A stretch of 64,000 nucleotides of DNA, taken from contig NZ_JOEK01000002.1 in assembly GCF_000719135.1 (NCBI RefSeq), positions 1 through 64,000 on the forward strand. The letters are read 5' to 3'. The notes under the pieces were generated by a model. The model was given only the letters and a program-made list of their open reading frames with translations. It did not search any database and was not told where the DNA came from. Made by a program: the position numbers and the translations under genes. The DNA is from Streptomyces avicenniae (GTDB taxonomy: Bacteria; Actinomycetota; Actinomycetes; Streptomycetales; Streptomycetaceae). This document shows, piece after piece, positions 24,586-34,393 of this stretch. Every line of letters begins with the position of its first letter. Position 1 is the first letter of the stretch.

Positions 24586-26175
24586 TCAGTCGGTCAGGTC
24601 CACGCCGCGCGCCGAGGTGGCGCCGATCTCGGAGGCGATCTCGCCGAGGACGGCGGCCGGGATCGTGCCGTCCACGGTGAGGGCGATCAGGGCCTCGCCG
24701 CCCTCCTCGGCGCGCGCCACCTGCATCCCCGCGATGTTGATGCCCGCCTCGCCGAGGACGCGCCCGAGGGTGCCGACGACGCCGGGGCGGTCGGTGTAGC
24801 GCAGGAACGCCATGTGGTCCGCCACGGCCAGGTCCACCGTGTGCGCGCCGATGGCGACGATCTTCTGCTGGAACTTCGGCCCGGCCAGCGTGCCGGACAC
24901 CGAGACGACGTCCCCGTCCGTCAGGGTGCCGCGCACGGTGATGACGTTGCGGTGGTCGGGCGACTCGGAGCTGGTCGTCAGCCGCACCTCGACGCCGCGC
25001 TCCTGCGCGAACAGCGGGGCGTTCACGTACGAGACGGTCTCGGCGACGACGTCCTCGAAGACGCCCTTCAGCGCGGACAGTTCCAGGACCTTCACGTCGT
25101 GCTGGGTGATCTCGCCGCAGACCTCGACGTCGAGGCGCTGGGCGACCTCGCCCGCCAGGGCGGTGAAGATGCGGCCCAGCTTCTCGGCGAGCGGCAGGCC
25201 GGGGCGTACGTCCTCGGCGATCACGCCGCCCTGGACGTTGACCGCGTCGGGGACCAGCTCACCGGCCAGCGCGAGGCGCACGGACTTGGCGACGGAGATA
25301 CCGGCCTTCTCCTGCGCCTCGCCGGTGGAGGCGCCCAGGTGCGGGGTGCCGATGACCGTGTCGAACTCGAACAGCGGCGAGTCCGTACAGGGCTCGGTGG
25401 AGTACACGTCGAGACCGGCGCCCGCCACGCGGCCCTCCTTGAGGGCGCTGAGCAGCGCGGCCTCGTCCACGATGCCGCCGCGCGCGGCGTTGACGATGCG
25501 GACGGACGGCTTGACCTTGTGCAGCGCCTCGTCGCCGATGAGGCCCAGCGTCTCGGGGGTCTTCGGCAGGTGGACGGTGATGAAGTCGGCGGCGGTCAGC
25601 AGCTCGTCGAGGCTCACCAGCTTGACGCCCATCTGCGCGGCGCGCGCGGGCTGGACGTACGGGTCGTAGGCGACGATCTCCATGCCGAAGGCGGCCATGC
25701 GCTGCGCGACGAGCACGCCGATGCGGCCGAGGCCGACGACGCCGAGGGTCTTCTCGGCCAGCTCGACACCGGTGTACTTGCTGCGCTTCCACTCGCCGTT
25801 CTTCAGCGCGGCGTTGGCCTGCGGGATGTTGCGGGCGGTGGAGATCAGGAGGCCGCAGGCCAGCTCGGCGGCGGTGACGATGTTGGAGGTGGGGGCGTTC
25901 ACCACCATGACGCCGGCCTTCGTGGCGGCGGAGACATCGACGTTGTCCAGGCCGACGCCGGCGCGCGCCACCACTTTGAGGCGCCCCGCCGCGGCGATGG
26001 CCTCGGCGTCCACCTTGGTGGCGCTGCGGACGAGGACGGCGTCCACGTCGGTGATCGCGGCCAGCAGCTCGGCGCGGTCGGCGCCGTCGCAGTGGCGGAT
26101 CTCGAAGTCGGGCCCGAGGGCATCGACGGTGGCGGGGGAGAGCTCTTCAGCGATGAGTACGACGGGCTTGCTCAC
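24586..26175 (-). CDS. serA: D-3-phosphoglycerate dehydrogenase
   Basis: A 529-residue long-form (type I) PGDH, first step of serine biosynthesis. The substrate and nucleotide-binding domains (about 1-310) carry RAGVGLDNVD, GVVGLGRIGVLVAQRM, NAARGGIVDE and the catalytic histidine in GTPHLGAST. An intervening ASB domain (about 315-450) and a C-terminal ACT domain (about 455-529, YTDRPGVVGTLGRVLGEAGINIAG) would mediate serine feedback. The start is GTG at 26175 with AAGGATCT upstream. It lies downstream of the ilv cluster on the same strand but after a terminator. Confidence 0.95.
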   Translation of the reverse strand: MSKPVVLIAEELSPATVDALGPDFEIRHCDGADRAELLAAITDVDAVLVRSATKVDAEAIAAAGRLKVVARAGVGLDNVDVSAATKAGVMVVNAPTSNIVTAAELACGLLISTARNIPQANAALKNGEWKRSKYTGVELAEKTLGVVGLGRIGVLVAQRMAAFGMEIVAYDPYVQPARAAQMGVKLVSLDELLTAADFITVHLPKTPETLGLIGDEALHKVKPSVRIVNAARGGIVDEAALLSALKEGRVAGAGLDVYSTEPCTDSPLFEFDTVIGTPHLGASTGEAQEKAGISVAKSVRLALAGELVPDAVNVQGGVIAEDVRPGLPLAEKLGRIFTALAGEVAQRLDVEVCGEITQHDVKVLELSALKGVFEDVVAETVSYVNAPLFAQERGVEVRLTTSSESPDHRNVITVRGTLTDGDVVSVSGTLAGPKFQQKIVAIGAHTVDLAVADHMAFLRYTDRPGVVGTLGRVLGEAGINIAGMQVARAEEGGEALIALTVDGTIPAAVLGEIASEIGATSARGVDLTD

Positions 26176-26306
26176 GTTGTCTCACAGATCCTTCGGGGAT
26201 GGCCGCGTCCCGACGGCCGAGGCGGGGAGAGGTAGGCAGCCACGAGAAGACGCACGACGCTGTGAGCCTGTGACGCGCTTCGTGCTGTGAAGTGTATCGG
26301 CGGGAC

Positions 26307-26337
26307 GGCGGGACGGGCGGCTTGTGCCCGTCCCGCC
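26307..26337 (-). terminator. Hairpin terminator after ilvC
   Basis: A perfect 12-bp stem (26307-26318 with 26326-26337, 7-nt loop) begins 45 nt past the ilvC stop and separates the ilv cluster from serA. The remaining sequence to the serA start (26176-26306) presumably carries the serA promoter. Confidence 0.75.
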
Positions 26338-26382
26338 GCCCGATCGAGCGAACTCCCGCGGTCGCGTTGGCGATCGCGAAGA

Positions 26383-27453
<1,071 letters not shown>

Positions 27454-27507
27454 TCAGCCGCCGGTACCACCGTATGCGGTGGCGGCGGGCGGCCCGTGCC
27501 GGTCTCG

Positions 27508-28032
27508 CTATGCGGATCGGTCCAGGGCCCGCAGCGACCGGTCGGTGATGGACCGCGAGCCGCGTCCGATGGCGATGGCGCCCGACTGGACCAGCTCCTT
27601 GATGCCGAAGGGTTCCAGCATGCGGAGCATGGCCTCCAGCTTGTCGCTGCTGCCGGTGGCCTCGATGGTGACGGCCTCGGGGGCGACGTCCACGGTCTTG
27701 GCGCGGAACAGCTGGACGATCTCGACGATCTGCGACCGCGTGTCGTTGTCGGCGCGGACCTTGACCAGGACCAGCTCGCGGTGGACGGCGGCGCCCGGGT
27801 CGAGTTCGACGATCTTCAGGACGTTGACGAGCTTGTTGAGCTGCTTGGTGACCTGTTCGAGGGGGAGGTCGTCCGCGCCGACCACGATGGTGATGCGCGA
27901 GACCTCGGGGTGTTCCGTGGTGCCGACGGCGAGGGAGTCGATGTTGAACCCGCGCCGGGAGAACAGCGAGGTGATCCGGGAGAGGACACCCGGCTTGTTC
28001 TCCACCAGGACGGAGAGTGTGTGCTTGGGCAT
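27508..28032 (-). CDS. ilvN: Acetolactate synthase small (regulatory) subunit
   Basis: A 174-residue regulatory subunit. The N-terminal ACT domain (about 4-80; TLSVLVENKPGVLSRITSLFSRRGFNIDSL) binds the feedback amino acid, and the C-terminal ALS_ss domain follows (about 85-165). It activates IlvB and makes it sensitive to valine. The ATG at 28032 lies 24 nt beyond the ilvB stop. The length matches the long IlvH-type subunit. Confidence 0.95.
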   Translation of the reverse strand: MPKHTLSVLVENKPGVLSRITSLFSRRGFNIDSLAVGTTEHPEVSRITIVVGADDLPLEQVTKQLNKLVNVLKIVELDPGAAVHRELVLVKVRADNDTRSQIVEIVQLFRAKTVDVAPEAVTIEATGSSDKLEAMLRMLEPFGIKELVQSGAIAIGRGSRSITDRSLRALDRSA

Positions 28033-28056
28033 GTCGGTTCGCTACCTCGTCGTGGG

Positions 28057-29904
28057 TCAGTCGTCGGTCTCGCCGAAGTCGGGGCGGATGCCCCGGGCGG
28101 CCATGACCTCGTCGTTGGAGGTGCCTGCGGGGACCATCGGCCACACCATGGCGTCCCCGTGCACGATGAAGTCCACGACGACCGGGCGGTCGTTGATGGA
28201 GTTGGCCTTCTCGATGACGGCGTCGAGGTCGGCGGGGTCCTCGCAGCGCAGGCCGACGCAGCCCATGGCCTCGGCCAGCTTGACGAAGTCGGGCACCCGG
28301 GTCCCGGCGGCCGACCCGTCGTGGAGCACGGTGTTGGAGTAGCGCTGGTTGTAGAACAGCGTCTGCCACTGCCTGACCATGCCGAGGGCGCCGTTGTTGA
28401 TGACGGCGACCTTGATCGGGAGGTTGTTGAGGGCGGCGGTGGTCAGCTCCTGGTTGGTCATCTGGAAGCAGCCGTCGCCGTCGATGGCCCACACGGTGGC
28501 CTCGGGGCGGCCCGCCTTGGCGCCGACGGCGGCCGGGACGGCGTAGCCCATGGTGCCGAGACCGCCGGAGTTCAGCCAGGTGCCGGGGCGTTCGAAGGGC
28601 AGGTAGTGCGCCGCCCACATCTGGTGCTGGCCGACGCCCGCGGTGAAGACCGTGCCCTCGGGGGCGAGCTGCCCGATGCGCTCGATGACCTGCTGCGGGG
28701 AGAGCGAGCCGTCCGCCGGCAGGTCGTAGCCCAGCGGGTAGGCGTCCCGCCAGGCGTCGAGCTGCTGCCACCAGGCGGCGTACCCGGCGGTGGCGTCCGG
28801 GCCGCGGCCCTCGGCGTGCTCGTCGGAGCGCAGCGCGGCGAGGAGGTCGGTGACGACGTCCTTGGCGTCGCCGACGATGGGCACATCGACGACGCGGATC
28901 TTGCCGATCTCGGCCGGGTCGATGTCGGCGTGCACGATCTTCGCGTGCGGCGCGAAGGAGTCGATGCGGCCGGTGACGCGGTCGTCGAAGCGGGCGCCGA
29001 GGGCGAGGATCAGGTCGGCCTTCTGGAGCGCCGTGACGGCGGCGACCGAGCCGTGCATGCCGGGCATGCCCAGGTGCTGGCGGTGGCTGTCGGGGAAGGC
29101 GCCGAGGGCCATCAGCGTGGTCGTGACCGGGATGCCGGTCAGTTCGGCCAGGTCGAGCAGCTCCGCCGCCGCGCCCGCCTTGACGACGCCGCCGCCGACG
29201 TACAGCACCGGGCGGCGTGCCTCGCCGATCAGGCGGGCGGCCTCGCGGATCTGCTTGGCGTGCGGGCGGCTGACCGGGCGGTAGCCGGGCAGGTCGGGGG
29301 TGGGCGGCCAGCTGAACGTGGTGGTCTTCTGGAGCGCGTCCTTGGCGATGTCCACCAGGACGGGCCCGGGGCGGCCTGTGGAGGCGATGTGGAACGCCTC
29401 GGCGATGGTCCGCGGGATCTCCAGGGGGTCCGTGACCAGGAAGTTGTGCTTGGTGACCGGCAGGGTGATGCCGCAGATGTCGGCTTCCTGGAACGCGTCG
29501 GTGCCGATGACGCCCGAGGCGACCTGCCCGGTGATGGCGACCAGCGGGACGGAGTCCATGTGGGCGTCGGCGATCGGGGTGACGAGGTTGGTGGCGCCGG
29601 GGCCCGAGGTGGCCATGCACACGCCGACGCGGCCGGTGGCCTGGGCGTAGCCGGTGGCGGCGTGGCCCGCGCCCTGTTCGTGCCGCACGAGGATGTGGCG
29701 GACGGCCGTGGAGTCCATCAGCGGGTCGTAGGCGGGGAGGATCGCGCCGCCGGGGATGCCGAACACGGTGTCGGCGCCGACCGCTTCGAGGGAACGGATG
29801 AGGGACTGGGCGCCCGTCATGGTCTCGGTTGCGGCGGCGGGCTGCTGTCCGCCTCGGGGGGCCCGCGGCTGCGGCTTCGGTGCCCCGGTGGCCTGCTCGG
29901 TCAT
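28057..29904 (-). CDS. ilvB: Acetolactate synthase large subunit
   Basis: A 615-residue ThDP/FAD-dependent acetohydroxyacid synthase that makes acetolactate from pyruvate and acetohydroxybutyrate from pyruvate plus 2-ketobutyrate. The N-terminal pyrimidine-binding domain has [14 protein letters not shown] and the catalytic glutamate in [14 protein letters not shown]. The central FAD-type domain and a C-terminal ThDP motif [15 protein letters not shown]...NN follow. The poly-Pro/Gln N-terminal 30 residues are unstructured. It is first gene of ilvB-ilvN-ilvC and is preceded by a leader-peptide attenuator. Confidence 0.96.
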   Translation of the reverse strand: MTEQATGAPKPQPRAPRGGQQPAAATETMTGAQSLIRSLEAVGADTVFGIPGGAILPAYDPLMDSTAVRHILVRHEQGAGHAATGYAQATGRVGVCMATSGPGATNLVTPIADAHMDSVPLVAITGQVASGVIGTDAFQEADICGITLPVTKHNFLVTDPLEIPRTIAEAFHIASTGRPGPVLVDIAKDALQKTTTFSWPPTPDLPGYRPVSRPHAKQIREAARLIGEARRPVLYVGGGVVKAGAAAELLDLAELTGIPVTTTLMALGAFPDSHRQHLGMPGMHGSVAAVTALQKADLILALGARFDDRVTGRIDSFAPHAKIVHADIDPAEIGKIRVVDVPIVGDAKDVVTDLLAALRSDEHAEGRGPDATAGYAAWWQQLDAWRDAYPLGYDLPADGSLSPQQVIERIGQLAPEGTVFTAGVGQHQMWAAHYLPFERPGTWLNSGGLGTMGYAVPAAVGAKAGRPEATVWAIDGDGCFQMTNQELTTAALNNLPIKVAVINNGALGMVRQWQTLFYNQRYSNTVLHDGSAAGTRVPDFVKLAEAMGCVGLRCEDPADLDAVIEKANSINDRPVVVDFIVHGDAMVWPMVPAGTSNDEVMAARGIRPDFGETDD

Positions 29905-29985
29905 CGGCGTTCTCTTCTCGGGGAATGAGGGGGTGACGCTGGGGTGGGCGGTCGCCGGGATCGCGCCGGCCGACCGGTCCTGTGC

Positions 29986-30023
29986 AACAAAAAACCCCTC
30001 GTGCCGTCATGGCATGCGAGGGG
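29986..30023 (-). terminator. Attenuator terminator upstream of ilvB
   Basis: On the minus strand, CCCCTCG (30017-30023) pairs with CGAGGGG (29995-30001), with an inner ATGCC/GGCA extension. The stem is followed by TTTTTTGTTG, a run of six Ts unusual for this genome. It sits between the leader peptide stop (30061) and ilvB (29904), the arrangement of translation-coupled attenuators of branched-chain operons. Confidence 0.85.
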
Positions 30024-30060
30024 GAGCGCGTCGCTGGTGGTCCGGAAGGTCGTCCCGGGG

Positions 30061-30102
30061 TCAGCCGACGCGCCGTCCAAGTACGAGGATTCGCGAGTGC
30101 AT
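30061..30102 (-). CDS. ilvL: ilvB leader peptide MHSRILVLGRRVG
   Basis: A 13-codon ORF with Ile-Leu-Val-Leu in succession (residues 5-8), ending 38 nt before the attenuator stem. Ribosome stalling on these codons when Ile, Val or Leu is scarce would favour read-through into ilvBNC. The ATG at 30102 coincides with the predicted transcription start, so this peptide is probably translated from a leaderless mRNA; I see no Shine-Dalgarno requirement. The symbol follows the enterobacterial ilv leader by analogy. Confidence 0.8.
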   Translation of the reverse strand: MHSRILVLGRRVG

Positions 30103-30109
30103 GGCACTG

Positions 30110-30139
30110 ACATTGCTCCCCTGTGGCGTGGTGTGTCAA
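30110..30139 (-). promoter_or_regulatory. ilvB operon promoter
   Basis: On the minus strand a consensus -35 TTGACA (30134-30139) is 18 nt from a -10-like CAATGT (30110-30115). Transcription would begin about 30102-30103, at the A of the leader peptide ATG. Confidence 0.6.
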
Positions 30140-30173
30140 GCGACCGCGAATGACGTCTCACTATGTGGGCTTA

Positions 30174-33100
30174 CTAGGTGGGCCGAGTATCGGGGCCGCC
30201 TGGCGGGGGTGCGTGGCGGCGGCGGGACGTGGGTCTGCCAGGGGCGTCGCGGAGGGCGCGGCGCCCGGCGGGCGGCCCGGCGAGGGCGGCGGAGGCGGTG
30301 ATCACGGCGGGGGCGGCGGGCCCCGGCGTGGCGCGGATCACGGGGGCGGGGGGCGGCCCGTCGGCACGTTCCGGCCGTGGTGGCGGGAGCGGCCGGGCGC
30401 CGCCGGGTACGGGCACGCGCCCCTCGGCCAGCAGGCGGCGCAGCCGCCCGGCGTCGAGGGGGCCGCTGAAGGCGAGGCCCTGGGCCTCGCCGCAGCCGAG
30501 GGCGCGGAGCGCGGCGGCCTGCTCGGCGGTGTCCACGCCGTCGGCGAAGGTGTCGATGCCGAGATCCGCGGCCGTGTGCAGCAGGGCCGCGGCGACGGTG
30601 CGCAGCACGTCGGACTCGGCCAGGCCATCGACCAGGTGGCGGTCGAGGCGCAGCAGCCGTACGGGGAGGCGCTGGAGCGCGGCGACTCCGGTGGCGCCGC
30701 CGATGCCGCTGAGGGCGATGGCGATGCCGAGGCGGCCGAGGTCGGCGACGCGCCGGGAGAGGTCGGCCGTGGCGAGGACGGCTCCCGCGTCGGGCACCTC
30801 GATCATCAGGGCGCCGGGGCCGAGGCCGTGGCGCCCGAGGAGGCGTTCGAGGCGGGGGGCGGCGAGCGTGCGGTCCGCGAGCGAGGGGCCGGGGATGCGG
30901 ACGGCGACCGGGACGGTGAGGCCGTCGAGGTGGCGCCCGGCGGCCTCCGCGATGGCTTTCTCCAGCAGGCGGCCGGTGATCTCGGCGGGCTGCTCGCCGT
31001 GGGCGCCGGGGCCGCGGCGGGCGGCGGGCGGGCCGGGCGACTGGGCCGGGACGCCGTGGGCGCAGGGGCGCCTGGCGAGGGCGGAGACGGCGGTGACGCG
31101 GCCGTCCGCCAGGTCCACGATGGGCTGGTGCAGGAGGACCAGGGGCTCGGGCGGGCGCGGCGCGTGCCTGCGGCGTTCGCCCCACCGGTCGTGTCCGGCG
31201 TGGCCGGGGTGCTCGGCGTAGGCGCGCGGCATGTACAGCTCGACGCGGTCCTTGCCCGACTGCTTGGCCCGGTACATGGCGAGGTCGGCGTCGCGCATGA
31301 GGGCCGTGGGGGTGGCGCCGGGCTCGGCGAGGGCGACGCCGATGCTGGCGGCGATGCGCAGTTCGCGGCCGTCGATGAGGTACGGGCGGGCGACGGCGGC
31401 GCGCATGCGTTCTGCGATGCCGAGGACGCGTCCCGCGCGGGTGCGCGGGTCGTCGCCCGGGTCGCCCGCGATGAGGGCGGCGAACTCGTCGCCGCCGAGC
31501 CGCGCCGTGGTGTCCTGGGCGCGGACGGACTCCCGCAGCCGGGCGGCGGCCTGGATGAGCAGTTCGTCACCCGCCTGGTGGCCCGCCGAGTCGTTGACCG
31601 CCTTGAAGCCGTCGAGGTCGATGAAGAAGAGGGCGGCGGCCCGGCTCGCGGGGTGGTCGGTGGCGAGGGCGTGGCGCACGCGCTCGGTGAACAGGGCGCG
31701 GTTCGGCAGGTCCGTGAGCGGGTCGTGGGTGGCGCTGTGCTCCAGCTGGGCCTGGAGTCTGACGCGCTCGGTGACGTCCCGGCTGTTGAGGATGAGGCCG
31801 CCCGCGTGGCGGTTGACGGTGGACTCGACGTTGAGCCAGCGGCCGTCGCCGTGCCGGACGCGGCACTCGATGCGGGTGGCGGGCTCGCGGACGGGCGGGA
31901 CGGACAGGAAGCGGCGCAGCTCCTGCCGGACGCGCCCTTCGTCGTCGGGGTGGATCAGGGCGGCCAGCGCGCCGCCGATGAGGCGGTCGGCCTGCTGTCC
32001 GTAGACGCCGCTGGCGGCCGGGCTGACGTACCGGAGCGTGCCGTCCCGGTCGGCGATCATGATGACGTCGCTGGATCCCTGGACGAGGGAGCGGAACCAG
32101 TTCTCCTTCTGCGCCAGTTCGCGGGTGAGCTGGACGTTGTCGAGGAGGGTGAGCCCTTGGCGGACCAGCAGGGCGAGGACGACCGCGCACGCGGTGAAGC
32201 CGACGACCCGGTCCACGTCCCGGCCGCTGACTATGGTGATCAGGATGCCGAGGACGCAGACGGCCGCCGCCAGGTAGGGGGTGAGGGCCGCGAGTGACCC
32301 GGCGAGCGGGCGCACGGGTCTGGCCGGGACGTGGCCCGCGGGTCCTGGCGGGAGGTCGGGCGCCTGGTCCTGGGCGTCCTCGCCGCGGCCGACCAGCCAG
32401 GGCGCGACGGCCAGCAGCAGGGAGGCGGCGAACCAGCCCGCGTCGAGCAACTGGCCCGAGCTGTAGCGCTCGCGCAGCAGCGGCGAGGTGAAGAGCGCGT
32501 CGCACATGACGGTGAGGACGAGCGCGCCGACGACGGTGTTGATGGCCGCCCGGTGGGCGGCGGAGCGCCGGAAGTGGAGCACGAGGACGATGCTCACGAG
32601 CGCGATGTCGAGGAGGGGGTAGGCGAGCGCGAGGACGGCGCGGGTGGCCGTGATGCCCTGCCACTGGGCGGTGTGGGCCAGGGCGACGCTCCACGAGAGC
32701 GTCATCAGGGAGCCGCCGATGAGCCAGGCGTCGAGGGCGAGGCGGATCCAGCCGGAGCGTGTGACGGGGCGTTTCGCCAGCATGAGGAGGCCGACGATGG
32801 CCAGGGGCGCGAACAGCAGGTAGCAGAGGTCGGCGACCGAGGTGCGGGGCACGGGCTGGCGCAGCACCACCTCGTACCAGGCCCAGACGGTGTTCCCCAT
32901 GCCGATCATCAGCGACGAGAGGCCGATGAGGGCCCAGCCGGGCCGCAGGTCGCCCGCCCGTCCGTGCGCGAACCACAGGCAGGACCCGGCGGCGAGGAAC
33001 GCGGCGGCGCTGAGGCCGAAGTCCCCCATGACGAGGGCGGCGCCGGTGGATCCCCAGCCGAGGAAGGCGCCCGCCGCGTAGCCGGTGCAGACGGCCGCGA

Positions 33101-33179
33101 GCGCCAGCTGGGGGACGGGTCCGCTCAGCAGGGACCGTCGGTCGGATGCGGGTCGTCGGAAGGTCTTCCGGTGGAACAT
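30174..33179 (-). CDS. cdgC: Membrane PAS-GGDEF diguanylate cyclase with degenerate EAL domain (CdgC-like)
   Basis: A 1001-residue c-di-GMP enzyme. The N-terminal membrane region has about 9-10 helices (20-345). It is followed by a PAS domain (about 360-470), a GGDEF domain with intact GGDEF (562-566) and an inhibitory-site RxxD (RAQD, 553-556), and an EAL-like domain (about 680-915). The EAL domain has lost key residues: EAL reads SAL (699-701), DDFGTG reads SGIGGA (824-829) and EGVE reads DGVD. It is therefore predicted to make, not degrade, c-di-GMP. A Pro/Arg-rich tail ends the protein. ATG at 33179 is chosen because the frame continues upstream only as antisense of the next gene. The symbol is by synteny with S. 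coelicolor cdgC, from memory. Confidence 0.85.
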   Translation of the reverse strand: MFHRKTFRRPASDRRSLLSGPVPQLALAAVCTGYAAGAFLGWGSTGAALVMGDFGLSAAAFLAAGSCLWFAHGRAGDLRPGWALIGLSSLMIGMGNTVWAWYEVVLRQPVPRTSVADLCYLLFAPLAIVGLLMLAKRPVTRSGWIRLALDAWLIGGSLMTLSWSVALAHTAQWQGITATRAVLALAYPLLDIALVSIVLVLHFRRSAAHRAAINTVVGALVLTVMCDALFTSPLLRERYSSGQLLDAGWFAASLLLAVAPWLVGRGEDAQDQAPDLPPGPAGHVPARPVRPLAGSLAALTPYLAAAVCVLGILITIVSGRDVDRVVGFTACAVVLALLVRQGLTLLDNVQLTRELAQKENWFRSLVQGSSDVIMIADRDGTLRYVSPAASGVYGQQADRLIGGALAALIHPDDEGRVRQELRRFLSVPPVREPATRIECRVRHGDGRWLNVESTVNRHAGGLILNSRDVTERVRLQAQLEHSATHDPLTDLPNRALFTERVRHALATDHPASRAAALFFIDLDGFKAVNDSAGHQAGDELLIQAAARLRESVRAQDTTARLGGDEFAALIAGDPGDDPRTRAGRVLGIAERMRAAVARPYLIDGRELRIAASIGVALAEPGATPTALMRDADLAMYRAKQSGKDRVELYMPRAYAEHPGHAGHDRWGERRRHAPRPPEPLVLLHQPIVDLADGRVTAVSALARRPCAHGVPAQSPGPPAARRGPGAHGEQPAEITGRLLEKAIAEAAGRHLDGLTVPVAVRIPGPSLADRTLAAPRLERLLGRHGLGPGALMIEVPDAGAVLATADLSRRVADLGRLGIAIALSGIGGATGVAALQRLPVRLLRLDRHLVDGLAESDVLRTVAAALLHTAADLGIDTFADGVDTAEQAAALRALGCGEAQGLAFSGPLDAGRLRRLLAEGRVPVPGGARPLPPPRPERADGPPPAPVIRATPGPAAPAVITASAALAGPPAGRRALRDAPGRPTSRRRHAPPPGGPDTRPT

Positions 33180-33258
33180 GCGCGTGCCGCCCCCCTCTCG
33201 TTCGGGCTCGCCCCGGACGGACGATACACCAGAACAGTCACTCAGCGACATACCCATC

Positions 33259-33271
33259 TCACTTAAAGTGA
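33259..33271 (-). promoter_or_regulatory. Palindrome upstream of cdgC, candidate BldD box
   Basis: TCACTTAAAGTGA is a perfect palindrome around a central A, 80 bp before the cdgC start. It keeps the outer TnAC...GTnA of the BldD consensus but not its CwG core. BldD is the c-di-GMP-responsive master repressor of Streptomyces development and, as I recall, controls several diguanylate cyclase genes. Binding is inferred. A TATCGT -10-like hexamer lies between it and the gene. Confidence 0.4.
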
Positions 33272-33325
33272 CTACAGGGGAGAGGGGTTGCCCCACCCGT
33301 CCGTGTGGGCCGCGGGCCCGGCCGG

Positions 33326-34273
33326 TCAGCCCTGCGCGCCGGTCGCCTTGACGTACCGCACGGGCTCCCCGGCGGCGAAACGGGCGAGCTGCGCGTACAG
33401 CAGCCGCTCGGCGCGCGGCCGGAAGGCGGAGCTCGGCCCGCCGACGTGCGGCGTGATCAGGACGCCGGGCGCGTGCCAGAGCGGGTGTCCGGCGGGCAGC
33501 GGCTCGGGGTCCGTCACGTCGAGCGCGGCGCGCAGCCGTCCCGCCACCGTCTCGGCGAGCAGCGCGCCGGTGTCCACGACGGCGCCCCGCCCGACGTTGA
33601 CCAGCAGCGCGCCGTCCTTCATGCGGGAGAGGAAGGCGCCGTCCACCATGCCGCGCGTGGACGCGTTGAGCGGCGCGGAGAGGATGACGACGTCGGCGGC
33701 GGGCAGGAGGCGGGGCAGCTCCGTGGTGGCGTGGACGGGGCCGCGCGGGGTGTCCCGGGCGTGGCCCGCGACGCGCAGCACCTCGGCGACCTCGAACGGG
33801 AGCAGGCGGTCCTCGATCGCGGCGCCGATGCCGCCGTAGCCGACGATCAGCACCGTCAGGTCGGCCAGCGAGGCGCGGAAGCCGGGCTGCCAGCGGCCCT
33901 CGGCCTGGGCGCGCACGTCGCCGGGGATGCCGCGCAGGGAGGACAGGGTCAGGGCGAGGGCGAGTTCGGCGGTACTGGTGTTGTGCAGGCTTCCGGCGTT
34001 GCACAGTTGCGCCCCCTGCGGAAGGGAGGGGACGGCGGGCAGCATATGGTCGATGCCCGCGGTGAGTGTCTGGACGACGCGGACCCCCGTCATGTGGGGC
34101 AGCGGGCGGAGCACGTCCTCCTGCGGACGCATGTACGGGACCACGTAGAAGGCACAGCGCGCCGGGTCTGCGGGGAACTCCCCCGATGCGTCCCAGTGGT
34201 GATAGGTGAGCGCCTCGGGCAGGGCGGTCAGCTCGGCGGGCGGGAAGGGCAGCCAGACATCCTGTGTGGTCAT
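33326..34273 (-). CDS. D-2-hydroxyacid dehydrogenase family protein
   Basis: A 315-residue NAD(P)-dependent dehydrogenase of the phosphoglycerate/glyoxylate reductase family without an ACT domain. The nucleotide-binding VLIVGYGGIGAAIEDRLLPFE (about 139-159), LSAPLNASTRGMVDG, VNVGRGAVVDT and the active-site histidine in ITPHVGGPSSAF are visible. The residue pattern gives no reliable substrate; hydroxypyruvate/glyoxylate reductase-like activity is likely. It precedes cdgC on the same strand but with its own 146-bp gap. ATG at 34273. Confidence 0.88.
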   Translation of the reverse strand: MTTQDVWLPFPPAELTALPEALTYHHWDASGEFPADPARCAFYVVPYMRPQEDVLRPLPHMTGVRVVQTLTAGIDHMLPAVPSLPQGAQLCNAGSLHNTSTAELALALTLSSLRGIPGDVRAQAEGRWQPGFRASLADLTVLIVGYGGIGAAIEDRLLPFEVAEVLRVAGHARDTPRGPVHATTELPRLLPAADVVILSAPLNASTRGMVDGAFLSRMKDGALLVNVGRGAVVDTGALLAETVAGRLRAALDVTDPEPLPAGHPLWHAPGVLITPHVGGPSSAFRPRAERLLYAQLARFAAGEPVRYVKATGAQG

Positions 34274-34393
34274 ACGGTCAGGCTATGACCCCGTTCCCGG
34301 CCGCCCGGCGAGAGGGCGGCGGTGCCGGAGGACGCGGCCCGGCGCGGGGAACGGCCGCGAGCAGCGGCGTGCCAGTGGAAGGAACGGCGGCGG

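Noticed and set aside
30174..34004. Fusion frame making cdgC a 1276-residue protein
   Set aside because: The extension past 33179 runs through the intergenic region and antisense/out-of-frame to the hydroxyacid dehydrogenase gene; the ATG at 33179 gives a normal membrane start.
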